Shown here: piece by piece, positions 25,785 through 34,419 of the stretch
Layout: every line of letters starts with the position of its first letter
How positions within the stretch are numbered: position 1 is the first letter of the stretch
Origin: Exiguobacterium aurantiacum
Lineage (GTDB): Bacteria; Bacillota; Bacilli; Exiguobacteriales; Exiguobacteriaceae
Reading direction: 5' to 3'
Assembly: GCF_024362205.1 (NCBI RefSeq)
Contig: NZ_CP101462.1
Span: 1,330,501 to 1,394,500 of the forward strand
Length of the DNA: 64,000 bases
The notes under the pieces: model-generated
Databases searched by the model: none
What the model was told of the DNA's origin: nothing
Seen by the model: the letters and a program-made list of their open reading frames with translations, nothing else
Translations under genes and position numbers: made by a program

Positions 25785-27347
25785 ATGATGGAATGGCTAT
25801 TAGAGCTTATTCTGATCCTCCTTTTGCCGATAGCTTTTGTTGCAGGTTTTTTTGTGCGTAAATCGATCGCCGAAGCGAAGATTCAAGGTGCCGAGACGGA
25901 AGCGACCAAGATTGTGGAGCAAGCACGCCAACAATCGGAAGCGATGCAAAAAGAAGCACGGCTTGAAGTAAAAGAAGAGATGATTCAACTTCGCAATGAG
26001 ACCGAACAAGAATTGCGCGAACGACGCGAAGAGCAGAAAGTGAAAGAAAATCGTTTCGTCCAAAAGGAAGAGCTTCTCGACCGCAAAGCAGACATGCTCG
26101 AACGGAAAGAAGACGCCTTGGATGAACGTGAGGCTGCACTCGCGAAACGGAAGCGTGAAGCGGAAACGCTCGAAAGCAAAGTGGAGGAATTATATGAGGA
26201 GGCGCGCCAAGAACTTGTACGCGTGGCAGCCTTGTCGAAAGAAGAAGCACGGACCATCATCATGGACGAAGCGAAGCAGGAAGCGCTTCACGATGCTGCT
26301 CTCCTTCAAAAAGAAATCGAGCAAAAAGCAAAATTAGAAGCTGATAAAAAAGCGAAACACCTCTTGTCTCTCACGATGCAACGTTACGCGGCCGAACACG
26401 TCGCCGAGACGACCGTATCTGTCGTCAACTTGCCGAGTGATGAGATGAAAGGACGCATTATCGGACGTGAAGGACGTAACATCCGCACGCTCGAGACGCT
26501 CACCGGCATCGATTTGATCATCGATGACACGCCGGAAGCGGTCATCCTGTCTGGATTCGACCCGGTCCGTCGTGAAATCGCCAAGATGACGCTCGAGAAA
26601 CTCGTTCAAGACGGTCGGATTCATCCGGCCCGCATCGAAGAGATGGTCGAGAAGTCGCGTCGGGAAGTCGATGAGCGCATCCGTGAATACGGGGAAGAAG
26701 CGACATTCTCAGCCGGCATCCACGGTGTCCACCCGGACCTCGTCAAGACGCTCGGTCGAATGCGTTACCGTACGAGTTACGGTCAAAACGTGCTCGCCCA
26801 CTCGGTCGAAGTGGCCCACCTCGCCGGCATGATGGCCGCCGAACTCGGGGAAGACGTCACGCTCGCCAAACGAGCGGGTCTCCTCCACGACATCGGGAAA
26901 GCCATCGACCATGAAGTCGAAGGTAGCCACGTCGAGATCGGTGTCGAGCTCGCCACGAAGTACAAAGAGCATCCGGTCGTCATCAACTCGATCGCCTCGC
27001 ACCACGGGGACGTCGAAGCGACGTCGACGATCGCGGTTCTCGTCGCAGCGGCTGACGCTTTGTCAGCGGCGCGTCCAGGAGCCCGTCAAGAGACGCTCGA
27101 AAGCTATATTCGACGCCTGGAGCGCCTTGAAGCGATTTGTGAGTCGTTCGAAGGAGTCGAGAAATCATATGCCATCCAAGCGGGACGTGAAGTCCGGATC
27201 ATCGTCCGCCCAGACGTCGTTGACGACGTCGTGGCGAACAAGATGGCCCGTGACATCTGTAAACGGATCGAAGATGAGCTTGATTATCCAGGCCAAATCA
27301 AAGTGACGGTCATTCGCGAAACGCGTGCCGTCGATTATGCGAAGTAA
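25785..27347 (+). CDS. rny: Ribonuclease Y
   Basis: RNase Y is the membrane-bound endoribonuclease that starts mRNA decay and riboswitch turnover in Firmicutes. From ATG 25785 the protein has 520 residues, the B. subtilis length. It has one N-terminal membrane anchor (about 4-24), a long Glu/Lys/Arg/Gln-rich coiled coil (about 30-200), a KH RNA-binding domain ('[21 protein letters not shown]') and an HD domain with His368-Asp369 in '[12 protein letters not shown]'. GGGAGGTG lies upstream; ATG 25788 would also work. ymdB follows, as in B. subtilis. Confidence 0.96.
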   Translation: MMEWLLELILILLLPIAFVAGFFVRKSIAEAKIQGAETEATKIVEQARQQSEAMQKEARLEVKEEMIQLRNETEQELRERREEQKVKENRFVQKEELLDRKADMLERKEDALDEREAALAKRKREAETLESKVEELYEEARQELVRVAALSKEEARTIIMDEAKQEALHDAALLQKEIEQKAKLEADKKAKHLLSLTMQRYAAEHVAETTVSVVNLPSDEMKGRIIGREGRNIRTLETLTGIDLIIDDTPEAVILSGFDPVRREIAKMTLEKLVQDGRIHPARIEEMVEKSRREVDERIREYGEEATFSAGIHGVHPDLVKTLGRMRYRTSYGQNVLAHSVEVAHLAGMMAAELGEDVTLAKRAGLLHDIGKAIDHEVEGSHVEIGVELATKYKEHPVVINSIASHHGDVEATSTIAVLVAAADALSAARPGARQETLESYIRRLERLEAICESFEGVEKSYAIQAGREVRIIVRPDVVDDVVANKMARDICKRIEDELDYPGQIKVTVIRETRAVDYAK

Positions 27348-27351
27348 CAAG

Positions 27352-27375
27352 AGCGGAGACATTCTCCGCTTTTTC
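27352..27375 (+). terminator. Terminator-like hairpin between rny and ymdB
   Basis: AGCGGAGA pairs with TCTCCGCT around a CAT loop, followed by TTTTTCT. It lies just before the ymdB ribosome-binding site, so it probably sets the ymdB level by partial read-through. Confidence 0.7.
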
Positions 27376-27395
27376 TATTGGAGGAGGACATGACT

Positions 27396-28190
27396 ATGAA
27401 AATCTTATTTATCGGCGACGTGGTCGGAAAACCAGGGCGCGACATCTTGAGCGCCCAAATCAGTCGGCTGAAGAGCAAATACAGCCCGACGTTCATGCTC
27501 GTCAACGGTGAAAACGCAGCCAACGGGCGCGGTATCACAAAAAAAATCTACCAACAATTTCTCGAGCTTGGGTTCCATGGCGTGACGATGGGGAATCATA
27601 CTTGGGACAACCGTGACATCTTCGACTGGATCGACGACGCCGACCGCATCGTCCGTCCGGCCAACTATCCTGACGGCACGCCTGGCGTCGGGATGATGGT
27701 GTTGAAACAAGGCGGGAAGAAGCTCGCCGTCATCAATGCGATGGGGACGGTGTTCCTGCCGTCGCTCGACTGTCCGTTCCGCACGGTCGACGCCCTCGTC
27801 GAAGAGATTCGCGGCGAGGTCGATGCCATTTTCGTCGACATGCACGCCGAGGCGACGAGCGAAAAGATTGCGATGGGGTATCATCTCGACGGGCGCGTCC
27901 AAGCCGTCGTCGGTACCCATACGCACGTCCAAACGGCTGACAATCGCGTCCTGAACAACGGTACGGCGTACATCACCGACGTCGGGATGACAGGACCGCT
28001 CGACGGCGTGCTCGGCATGGATGCCGAGGTCGTCTTAAGAAAATTCATGACCCAGCTCCCGGTCCGGTTTGAAGTTGCCGAGGGACGGGAACAATTAAAT
28101 GGAGTTTTAATCACCATCGATGACCAATCGAAACGAGCCACGAAAATCGAACGCATACACCTAGATGATCAGACCGTATGGTTTGATTGA
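27396..28190 (+). CDS. ymdB: Calcineurin-like phosphodiesterase YmdB
   Basis: YmdB is a metallophosphodiesterase (2',3'-cAMP in B. subtilis) that affects biofilm and motility decisions and interacts genetically with RNase Y. The 264-residue product of ATG 27396 has the metal-site motifs GDVVGKPGRD, 'NGENAANG', 'GNHTWDN', 'DMHAEATSEK' and 'GTHTHVQTADN'. The start at 27396 fits GGAGGAGG upstream better than ATG 27390, and gives the B. subtilis length. It is probably partly co-transcribed with rny. Confidence 0.95.
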   Translation: MKILFIGDVVGKPGRDILSAQISRLKSKYSPTFMLVNGENAANGRGITKKIYQQFLELGFHGVTMGNHTWDNRDIFDWIDDADRIVRPANYPDGTPGVGMMVLKQGGKKLAVINAMGTVFLPSLDCPFRTVDALVEEIRGEVDAIFVDMHAEATSEKIAMGYHLDGRVQAVVGTHTHVQTADNRVLNNGTAYITDVGMTGPLDGVLGMDAEVVLRKFMTQLPVRFEVAEGREQLNGVLITIDDQSKRATKIERIHLDDQTVWFD

Positions 28191-28216
28191 ACAACCTACC
28201 CGAGGGGGAAACAAGA

Positions 28217-28477
28217 ATGGACGTACTCAAAGTTTCGGCAAAATCGAATCCTAACTCCGTGGCGGGTGCACTCGCTGGCGTACTTCGTGAAAAAGGAACG
28301 TGTGAGATTCAAGCAATCGGCGCAGGGGCGCTCAATCAGTCCATCAAAGCGGTCGCGATCGCGCGTGGTTTCGTCGCGCCGAGCGGACTGGATTTGATTT
28401 GTATTCCGGCATTCACCGATATTTTAATCGACGGAGAAGAACGAACGGCAATCAAGCTCATCATCGAACCACGGTGA
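28217..28477 (+). CDS. spoVS: Stage V sporulation protein S (SpoVS)
   Basis: This 86-residue small Alba-like DNA/RNA-binding-fold protein is almost identical in pattern to B. subtilis SpoVS ('VLKVSAKSNPNSVAGALAG', 'GFVAPSGLDLICIPAF', 'EERTAIKLIIEPR'). It acts in spore coat and cortex development in sporulating species but is also kept in many non-sporulating ones, so it has a more general, still unclear role. AGGGGGAAA lies before ATG 28217. It follows ymdB by 26 bases and ends at a strong terminator. Confidence 0.94.
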   Translation: MDVLKVSAKSNPNSVAGALAGVLREKGTCEIQAIGAGALNQSIKAVAIARGFVAPSGLDLICIPAFTDILIDGEERTAIKLIIEPR

Positions 28478-28512
28478 GCTTGCGGTCGGGACATAGGTCC
28501 TATTCTTGTAAG

Positions 28513-28546
28513 AGAAGCCATCGGCGCGGATGGCTTCTCTTTTTTG
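28513..28546 (+). terminator. Terminator after spoVS
   Basis: AGAAGCCATC (28513-28522) pairs with GATGGCTTCT (28529-28538) around GGCGCG, followed by a T-rich tract. Confidence 0.88.
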
Positions 28547-28646
28547 TCTGAAAAAACGACGTTCTATCTTCTCAGGTTCGTCATTTTATGACAAGATGAA
28601 AGGGAACGTGAAGTTCGATCAAGAGATGAAGAGGGGGACGTTTTCA

Positions 28647-29723
28647 ATGGAACAGCTCGTGTCAACGACAGAGAAGGAAGCAACGACACCTGTGATGAAA
28701 GCGATTCAAAAACATACGGCCGGATTCGGGGCGAAGTTGGTCGAAGTGCCAATCCCGACACCAGGTGCCGGACAAGTGTTGATCAAAGTGAAGGCGACAT
28801 CGATTTGTGGGACCGATGTCCACATCTATGAGTGGGATGACTGGGCGAAGAGCCGGGTCAAACCGCCGTACGTGTTCGGTCACGAGTTCGCGGGGGAAGT
28901 CGTGGCGCTCGGGGAAGGAACGAAACGCATCCAGGTCGGACAGACCGTGTCGGCCGAGACGCATATCGTCTGTCACCAGTGCAAGCAGTGTCTACGGGGG
29001 CAGTATCACATCTGTAAGAATACGAAGATCATCGGCGTCGACACGCAAGGCTGTTTCGCCGAGTACGTCGTCATGCCAGAAGAGAACTTGTGGGTCAATC
29101 CCGAGTCGATGCCATCGAAGCTCGCCTCGATTCAAGAACCGCTTGGCAACGCTGTCCATACGGTGCTCGCCAGTGACGTATCGGCCAAGTCGGTCGCCAT
29201 CGTCGGTTGTGGACCGATCGGGCTCATGGCCGTGGGTGTCGCCAAGGCGGCCGGCGCGAGCCGTGTCTACGCGATCGACGTCAACCCGTACCGATTGAAG
29301 CTTGCCGCGGACATGGGGGCGGACGTCGTCATCAACAGCCTCGAGCAAAATCCGCTCGAACTGATCATGGATCAGACGGACGGGGACGGCATCGATGTCG
29401 TCTGCGAGATGAGCGGGCATCCGGTCGCCATCGACCAGGCGTTCAAGATGGTCACGGCAGGCGGGGACGTCAATGTGTTGTCACTCCCGGCCAAACCCGT
29501 CGCGCTTGATTTGACGCGTGACGTCGTCTTCAAAGGGGTCCGCGTGCAAGGCATCACCGGTCGCAAGATGTATGAAACGTGGGGCCAAGTGTCGACGTTA
29601 CTCGCGACGGGTCAATTGAACGTCGAACCGATCATCACGCACGTGTTCAAGCTCGAGGAGTTCGAACAAGGTTTCGAGCTCATGCGGGCCGGGAAATGTG
29701 GAAAGGTCGTCTTAATACCATAA
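28647..29723 (+). CDS. tdh: L-threonine 3-dehydrogenase
   Basis: Tdh oxidises threonine to 2-amino-3-oxobutyrate with NAD; the product is cleaved by the next gene, KBL. The 358-residue zinc medium-chain dehydrogenase has the catalytic-zinc motif 'ICGTDVHIYEWD', 'GHEFAGEV', the structural-zinc cysteines ('CHQCKQCLRGQYHIC'), the NAD motif VGCGPIGLMA and the Tdh-specific 'ITGRKMYETW'. ATG 28647 is preferred for GAGGGGGA upstream; the protein then has about 16 extra N-terminal residues relative to B. subtilis, and ATG 28695 is an alternative. It is coupled to kbl 14 bases downstream. Confidence 0.94.
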   Translation: MEQLVSTTEKEATTPVMKAIQKHTAGFGAKLVEVPIPTPGAGQVLIKVKATSICGTDVHIYEWDDWAKSRVKPPYVFGHEFAGEVVALGEGTKRIQVGQTVSAETHIVCHQCKQCLRGQYHICKNTKIIGVDTQGCFAEYVVMPEENLWVNPESMPSKLASIQEPLGNAVHTVLASDVSAKSVAIVGCGPIGLMAVGVAKAAGASRVYAIDVNPYRLKLAADMGADVVINSLEQNPLELIMDQTDGDGIDVVCEMSGHPVAIDQAFKMVTAGGDVNVLSLPAKPVALDLTRDVVFKGVRVQGITGRKMYETWGQVSTLLATGQLNVEPIITHVFKLEEFEQGFELMRAGKCGKVVLIP

Positions 29724-29737
29724 CAGGGGGAATCGAT

Positions 29738-30919
29738 ATGGCATTTGAACATATTACAGAAGCAGTCAATGAAATGAAACAAGCGGGCACGTTCCGTTCA
29801 CTCGTGCCGCTCGAATCAGCACAGGCGAACGAGGTCACGATCGGTGGCAAGTCGCTCGTCCAGCTATCGTCGAACAACTATCTCGGTCTCGCCAACCATC
29901 CGCGCTTGAAGCAAGCGGCAATCGAAGCGGTCGAACAGTTCGGTGCCGGCACTGGGTCGGTGCGGACGATCGCCGGGACGTTCGAGATGCACGAAGCGTT
30001 CGAACGCGAACTCGCCGAGTTCAAGCATACGGAAGCGGCGCTCGTGTTCCAGTCGGGCTTCGCGACGAACCTCGGCGTCTTGTCGGCGCTACTCGGCCCA
30101 GAAGACGTCGTCATCAGCGACGCGCTCAACCACGCCTCGATCATCGACGGCATCCGGTTGACGAAAGCGGCTCGCCGCATCTATAAACACGTCGATCTCG
30201 AGGACTTAGAAGCGGCGTTGAAAGAGACGCAAGATTACCGGACACGTCTCATCGTCACGGACGGCGTCTTCTCGATGGACGGCAATATCGCGCCGCTCCC
30301 GGAAATCGTCGAGCTCGCCGAGAAGTATGACGCGGCGGTCATGGTCGACGACGCCCACGCTTCGGGCGTGCTCGGGAAGAACGGTCGCGGGACGGTCAAC
30401 CACTTCGGGCTCGACGGACGGGTCGCGCTCCAAGTCGGGACGCTCTCGAAAGCGATCGGCGTCCTTGGCGGCTACGTCGCCTGCTCGAACGATATTCGCG
30501 ACTTCTTGATTCAAAAGGGACGTCCGTTCTTGTTCTCGACGTCACACCCGCCAGCGGTCGTCGCGGCGAACCGTGAGGCGATTCGTGTCATGATGGAAGA
30601 AGAAGAACTGTTCGACAAGTTGTGGGCGAACACCGAGTTCTTCAAGTCGGGTCTGCGTGACCTCGGCTTCGACATCGGTCATGCGACGACGCCGATCACA
30701 CCGGTCATGCTCGGCGAAGAGACGCTCGCGCATACGTTCTCGGACAAGCTGAAAGACCATGGCGTGTTCGCACAGAGCATCGCCTTCCCGACGGTCGAGA
30801 AAGGCAAGGCCCGGATTCGGACAATCGTGACGGCAGAACATACCCGTGACGACCTCGAACGCGCGCTCGCTGCCTTCAAGGCGGTCGCGGAAGAATTGAA
30901 CGTCACGCTCCACGCGTAA
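29738..30919 (+). CDS. kbl: Glycine C-acetyltransferase (2-amino-3-ketobutyrate CoA ligase)
   Basis: KBL splits 2-amino-3-oxobutyrate with CoA into glycine and acetyl-CoA, completing threonine catabolism begun by Tdh. The 393-residue alpha-oxoamine synthase has the PLP Lys238 in 'VGTLSKAIGVLGG', Asp205/His207 in 'VDDAHASGV', and the N-terminal 'SSNNYLGLANHP'. The start at ATG 29738 follows AGGGGG. It is followed by a perfect terminator, so tdh-kbl is a two-gene operon. Confidence 0.95.
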   Translation: MAFEHITEAVNEMKQAGTFRSLVPLESAQANEVTIGGKSLVQLSSNNYLGLANHPRLKQAAIEAVEQFGAGTGSVRTIAGTFEMHEAFERELAEFKHTEAALVFQSGFATNLGVLSALLGPEDVVISDALNHASIIDGIRLTKAARRIYKHVDLEDLEAALKETQDYRTRLIVTDGVFSMDGNIAPLPEIVELAEKYDAAVMVDDAHASGVLGKNGRGTVNHFGLDGRVALQVGTLSKAIGVLGGYVACSNDIRDFLIQKGRPFLFSTSHPPAVVAANREAIRVMMEEEELFDKLWANTEFFKSGLRDLGFDIGHATTPITPVMLGEETLAHTFSDKLKDHGVFAQSIAFPTVEKGKARIRTIVTAEHTRDDLERALAAFKAVAEELNVTLHA

Positions 30920-30925
30920 GATTGA

Positions 30926-30952
30926 ACTGCAGACGATTGTCTGCAGTTTTTT
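30926..30952 (+). terminator. Terminator after kbl
   Basis: ACTGCAGAC and GTCTGCAGT (30926-30947) pair perfectly around GATT, followed by a T-run. Confidence 0.9.
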
Positions 30953-30954
30953 CA

Positions 30955-30979
30955 TGCAACGAAAATCGAGGCTGGCGAC
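30955..30979 (+). promoter_or_regulatory. Possible ECF-type promoter of the sigma/anti-sigma pair
   Basis: TGCAAC (30955-30960) followed 15 bases later by CGAC (30976-30979) resembles the TGAAAC/CGTC pattern of ECF sigma promoters, as expected for autoregulation. The match is imperfect. Confidence 0.3.
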
Positions 30980-31014
30980 TCTAATGTATGACAAATTAAA
31001 AGGGGGTCGACCGG

Positions 31015-31532
31015 ATGGAACAACGAAGACGCCTCGTCAAGCGGGCGCAAAAGGGCGATGAAGAAGCGTTCATCACCTTGATGCAACACTATGAGTCGAC
31101 GCTTTATGGCGGCGCACTACGGATGTTGCGCCATGAGGCGGATGTCGCCGACGTGATGCAAGAGACGGTGCTCCTCGCCTATACGAAACTGCATACATTG
31201 CGTGACGCCGAATTTTTCATACGTGGCTGTACCGAATCATGTTGAATGAGTGTCATCGCCTCATCCGCAAGCGAGAGCGAGAGACAAGCGTGAACGATAG
31301 CATCATAGAGACAGCGGTGAACGATGCATATCGCGTTGAACTAGACGAGGCGATTCACGCTCTTGCCCCGATGTATCGCGAAGTCGTCACGTTGCGCTAT
31401 GTGATGGAACTGACGACCCGTGAGATTGCAGACGTGCTCGGCACGCCGGAAGGCACAATCAAAGCAAGGCTATCGCGTGCGAGAGAACAGTTGAAGCAGA
31501 CGTACTATCGACAGGAGCGTGAATCGGTATGA
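31015..31532 (+). pseudogene. ECF RNA polymerase sigma factor, frameshifted
   Basis: Two overlapping frames together encode one ECF sigma factor. 31015-31245 gives region 2 ('RRLVKRAQKGDEEAF', 'ADVADVMQETVLLAY') and ends in unrelated residues. The frame entering 31239-31532 supplies 'TWLYRIMLNECHRLIRK' and region 4 ('EVVTLRYVMELTTREIADVLG'). One missing base in the T5 run at 31213-31217 explains the break: with six T the reading would be '...DAEFFHTWLYRI...', giving 172 residues and a normal ECF length. As the sequence stands the factor is split between regions 2 and 4, and would be inactive without slippage. The anti-sigma gene downstream overlaps its end (ATGA) and is intact. A sequencing error in the homopolymer cannot be excluded. 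Confidence 0.85.
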
Positions 31533-32542
31533 ATGAAGAGTTCGATAAGCGATTGACACAATTACATAATGAAACCGATCTATCCAGCGGGGTGCGCCAG
31601 GCGTTCGATGCTAGCTATGCCCGCGTCAGAGAACAAGCGAACCGGGCGCGTCACAGACGCCAGCGCCGTATCGGTGGGGTGGTCATGATGGCGGCCGCGA
31701 CGCTGCTTGTGTTCATACTGGCGTTTGATGGTTCAGCACTCGCCGCCATCGATCGTTTATTTAAGTTCGGGGACCGTGGCATCGATCAAGTCGTGTTGAC
31801 GACCGGGGGAGAGCGACCGGATGCGACCGTCACAGATCAAGACGTTTCTATCAAGTTAGAGCGGGTCATCGCCGATCGCCATCAACTCGCGCTCCGTTTC
31901 GTCCTGACTAAAGAAGAAATATCTTGGAGAGACGTCACGGATGTGAGCCTCGACTATCGTGTTCGTAGTGCGGACGGATCGTATATCGACGAGATGGTAT
32001 CAGATACGTTGCCGTTGAAGGGGGACGGTGGAATGCGTGGCCATCAAGTGAACGTGATGGTCGATGAAAGCGGGTCACTCGTGTATGAGGTGTTGAGCGA
32101 GGCGTCCGACGAGGATATTGAAGGCGCGACGATCGAGATTGAGACGGTTCGGCTGTTCCGTGACGGGGAGACCGATACGATTGAGGGCGACTGGCGTTTA
32201 CCGATTGAACAGGTGACGATGCAAGCCGCCATCCGTTATGAAGCTGACGATGCCGTCTCCCCGCTTGACGTCGGGAATGTGGTTGTCGACCTGACATCGA
32301 TGCGAATCGAGCTTACCATCAACGGGGATGATTTTGATGAGAACTATTTTATCGACCACGTGAAGCTCCGCGATGCGGATGGGAACGTGTACAACATTGA
32401 ATCTGGCTATAGTCGATCGGTCAGTGCCGGAAAAACAAATCTGGTGTTCCAAGTGCCGTTTACGTCACGAGATGCCGGTCCAGAACTGATGCTGATTGTG
32501 GAAGGGATTGGTCAAGTAAAGCTTCAACCTATTAACGAGTGA
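31529..32542 (+). CDS. DUF4179-type anti-sigma factor, membrane-anchored
   Basis: This 337-residue protein has a cytoplasmic N-terminus of about 50 residues with many Arg ('RVREQANRARHRRQRR'), one membrane segment near 52-70 and a large extracytoplasmic beta-rich domain of the DUF4179 kind ('SALAAIDRLFKFGDRGIDQ' follows the membrane). Such proteins are encoded after ECF sigma factors and hold them inactive at the membrane until a surface signal is received. The start overlaps the sigma gene by four bases. It has no frame disruption, in contrast to its partner. A terminator follows immediately. Confidence 0.8.
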   Translation: MNEEFDKRLTQLHNETDLSSGVRQAFDASYARVREQANRARHRRQRRIGGVVMMAAATLLVFILAFDGSALAAIDRLFKFGDRGIDQVVLTTGGERPDATVTDQDVSIKLERVIADRHQLALRFVLTKEEISWRDVTDVSLDYRVRSADGSYIDEMVSDTLPLKGDGGMRGHQVNVMVDESGSLVYEVLSEASDEDIEGATIEIETVRLFRDGETDTIEGDWRLPIEQVTMQAAIRYEADDAVSPLDVGNVVVDLTSMRIELTINGDDFDENYFIDHVKLRDADGNVYNIESGYSRSVSAGKTNLVFQVPFTSRDAGPELMLIVEGIGQVKLQPINE

Positions 32543-32544
32543 AC

Positions 32545-32580
32545 AACAGCATGCCCGAATCAGGCATGCTGTTTTTGTTT
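32545..32580 (+). terminator. Terminator after the anti-sigma gene
   Basis: AACAGCATGCC (32545-32555) pairs with GGCATGCTGTT (32563-32573) around a 7-base loop, followed by TTTGTTT. Confidence 0.88.
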
Positions 32581-32700
32581 GAAATTTTTGGTAGACATTA
32601 AGGGGATTGATTCTAAAATTTGAAAAGGTGAACTAAATGATTGACGTTTATATTATTTCAAATACCGAATTTATCATATAAAAGAAAGGGCGGCACGACA

Positions 32701-33183
32701 ATGATGCAAGCCTCACAATTAGTGATGGGCGTGACCCTGTCCGCGGAAACATTCTCCATCCTGACGATTTCTCCGCCGTTCATCATCAACGTCACCTTCA
32801 GTACTGTGGCTTTGGTTGTCGTGATTTATTCCCGAAGCAAGAGCTGGAAAGGTCGATTGTTCAATATTGTTATAACAATATGGTCGCTGTTCTTCATTTC
32901 GATGTACGTGTTTGCCTGGTATGTGAGAGTAAAATACAATATCATGCCGGACTTTGCAGCCTCGTTTGCGCCTGGTCCATTTCCAGGATGGAAAGAATTG
33001 CTGGCTCAAAGTATGGAGTAACCAGATGTCACTGGAAATGCGATTACATATGCTGCACTTCTGTTTCTTACGCGAAAATATAATGACTGGTACATGTGGC
33101 CGGTAAAAGTCGTCTTTATTTTCTTTGTAAGCCTCTTTTTCATCAAGTACATCCCGGTCGCGGTCAACTGGTTGTTCATATGA
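32701..33183 (+). pseudogene. Membrane protein of unknown function, copy 1, interrupted by in-frame TAA
   Basis: The intact part (32701-33021) encodes 106 residues with two membrane segments near 28-45 and 53-73. After the TAA at 33019-33021 the same frame continues as coherent protein for 53 more codons, with a third membrane segment and 'FFVSLFFIKYIPVAVNW', and ends at TGA 33181-33183. The whole frame is exactly 161 codons, identical in length to the downstream copy at 33276-33758, and aligns with it without gaps. The stop takes the place of Gly107. Shared blocks include 'LTISPxFII', 'AWYVR(V/I)KY' and 'PGW'. I do not recognise the family. The DNA is noticeably more AT-rich than the flanking housekeeping genes. 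Confidence 0.8.
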
Positions 33184-33275
33184 TTACAATAGATGGATTA
33201 ACGAGAGTGCTGTCATCATACGATTGATGGCGAGGTGATGGCGGCCAAATCTTTAGATAATAGTGATGACGTAAA

Positions 33276-33758
33276 ATGATTGACGACACGAGTATGGTGA
33301 TGGGAACCCTTTGGACGGCAGAAGAGTTTTATGTCCTGACGATTTCTCCGGCCTTTATCATTCAGGTTATTTTTGCAGTTGGAACTTTATTCGTTGTGTT
33401 TTATCTCGATGTGGAGTCGTGGAAAGAGTTTTTAACGTTTTTAGTGATGACGATTGTCGCTTCGTTCTTTGTTTCGCTTTATGCCATGGCGTGGTACGTA
33501 CGCATCAAATATGATACATCGCCAGATTTTACAGCATCATTTGGTATAGATTCATTCCCTGGGTGGCCAGCTTTCATAAATCAAATGATACACGGACCGA
33601 ACGTCACACAGCATGCGCTGCTTCATGCCGTCATTCTGTTCTGGATGCGTAAAGACAAGGCCAGGTATATGTGGTTACTAAAAGTACCCTCGCTCTTTTT
33701 CGTCAGTCTCTTCTTCATCAAATATGTTCCCGTTGTCTTCAACTGGCTTGTCACATAA
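33276..33758 (+). CDS. Membrane protein of unknown function, copy 2 (intact)
   Basis: This 160-residue protein has about three membrane segments (near 24-43, 52-74 and 138-157) and the block 'MAWYVRIKYDTSPDFTASFG' between the second and third. It is a tandem paralogue of the interrupted gene just upstream and keeps the full frame. I see no catalytic motif or known domain. The start ATG 33276 has a poor ribosome-binding site; ATG 33297 is an alternative, but the copy-to-copy alignment starts at 33276. The gene ends at a hairpin shared with the converging DUF4256 gene. Confidence 0.65.
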   Translation: MIDDTSMVMGTLWTAEEFYVLTISPAFIIQVIFAVGTLFVVFYLDVESWKEFLTFLVMTIVASFFVSLYAMAWYVRIKYDTSPDFTASFGIDSFPGWPAFINQMIHGPNVTQHALLHAVILFWMRKDKARYMWLLKVPSLFFVSLFFIKYVPVVFNWLVT

Positions 33759-33782
33759 AAAAGCAAGGCGCGTAGCCCTGCC
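33757..33782. terminator. Terminator between copy 2 and the DUF4256 gene
   Basis: GCAAGGC (33763-33769) and GCCCTGC (33775-33781) form a stem with one G-T pair. The A6 tract on the left makes it a terminator for the minus-strand gene. Confidence 0.7.
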
Positions 33783-34333
33783 TAGAGGATGAACATCCCG
33801 CGGAATCCTCGGGCCGCATAATAGGAATCGGCCCCGTTATGATAGACGAAGGTCTGGTCGTAGCGGCGGTCGCAGAACAAAGCGCCGCCTTTTTGACGGA
33901 TTGATGCCGGGGTTGAAACCCAGCTCGACGTCTTCAAGTCGTACGCGCCGAGCGTCTGCAAATAGCGATACGTTGCTTCGTCGAGAAGCTCAAGCCCCAT
34001 CTGTTCAGCCAACGCGACGGCACTCCCCTCCGGTTTGTTCTTCTTCCGCGCCGCTAACGCCGCATCGTCATAGCATAGGCTGCGTCGACCGCTCGGACTT
34101 TCCGGTGAGCAGTCGCAAAAAGCTAAGGTGCCGTTCGGGAGTCGAATCACATCAGGTTCACCGCCGGTACGCTCCATCTCGGCGAGCGCGGCGAGTTTAC
34201 GGTCGTCCGCTTGAAGACGCGTCAAGATGTCGGGCCAGGTGAGATCTGGATGTCGTTCGGGGTTGTCGGTAAAGCGCGCTTCGAGAGTGTTCAACAACTC
34301 GGTTGTTTCTTCGTGTGAAAGGGTGGACATCAT
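33782..34333 (-). CDS. DUF4256 domain-containing protein
   Basis: The protein has about 183 residues and a recognisable DUF4256 pattern: an N-terminal 'LSHEETTELLNTLEARF', 'MERTGGEPDVI', the cysteine/serine block 'FCDCSPESPSGRRSLCYD', and the C-terminal 'GGALFCDRRYDQTFVYHNG'. The family is widespread in bacteria, with no established function. There is no signal peptide or membrane segment. ATG 34333 is preferred from the GGAG six bases upstream; two further Met codons are adjacent. It is transcribed convergently to the membrane-protein pair and divergently from the unknown gene pair. Confidence 0.8.
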   Translation of the reverse strand: MMSTLSHEETTELLNTLEARFTDNPERHPDLTWPDILTRLQADDRKLAALAEMERTGGEPDVIRLPNGTLAFCDCSPESPSGRRSLCYDDAALAARKKNKPEGSAVALAEQMGLELLDEATYRYLQTLGAYDLKTSSWVSTPASIRQKGGALFCDRRYDQTFVYHNGADSYYAARGFRGMFIL

Positions 34334-34419
34334 CAATCACTCCATTCCAAGGTTTCTTTCAGTATACGACATCAATTGTGATCGATTCAGCACGCCGTTC
34401 ATGGAAAGGGGAATGCCAA

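Noticed and set aside
34303-34419. Longer start for the unknown gene at 34.4 kb
   Set aside because: It would overlap the divergent DUF4256 start and lacks a ribosome-binding site; TTG 34420 has AAGGGG upstream.
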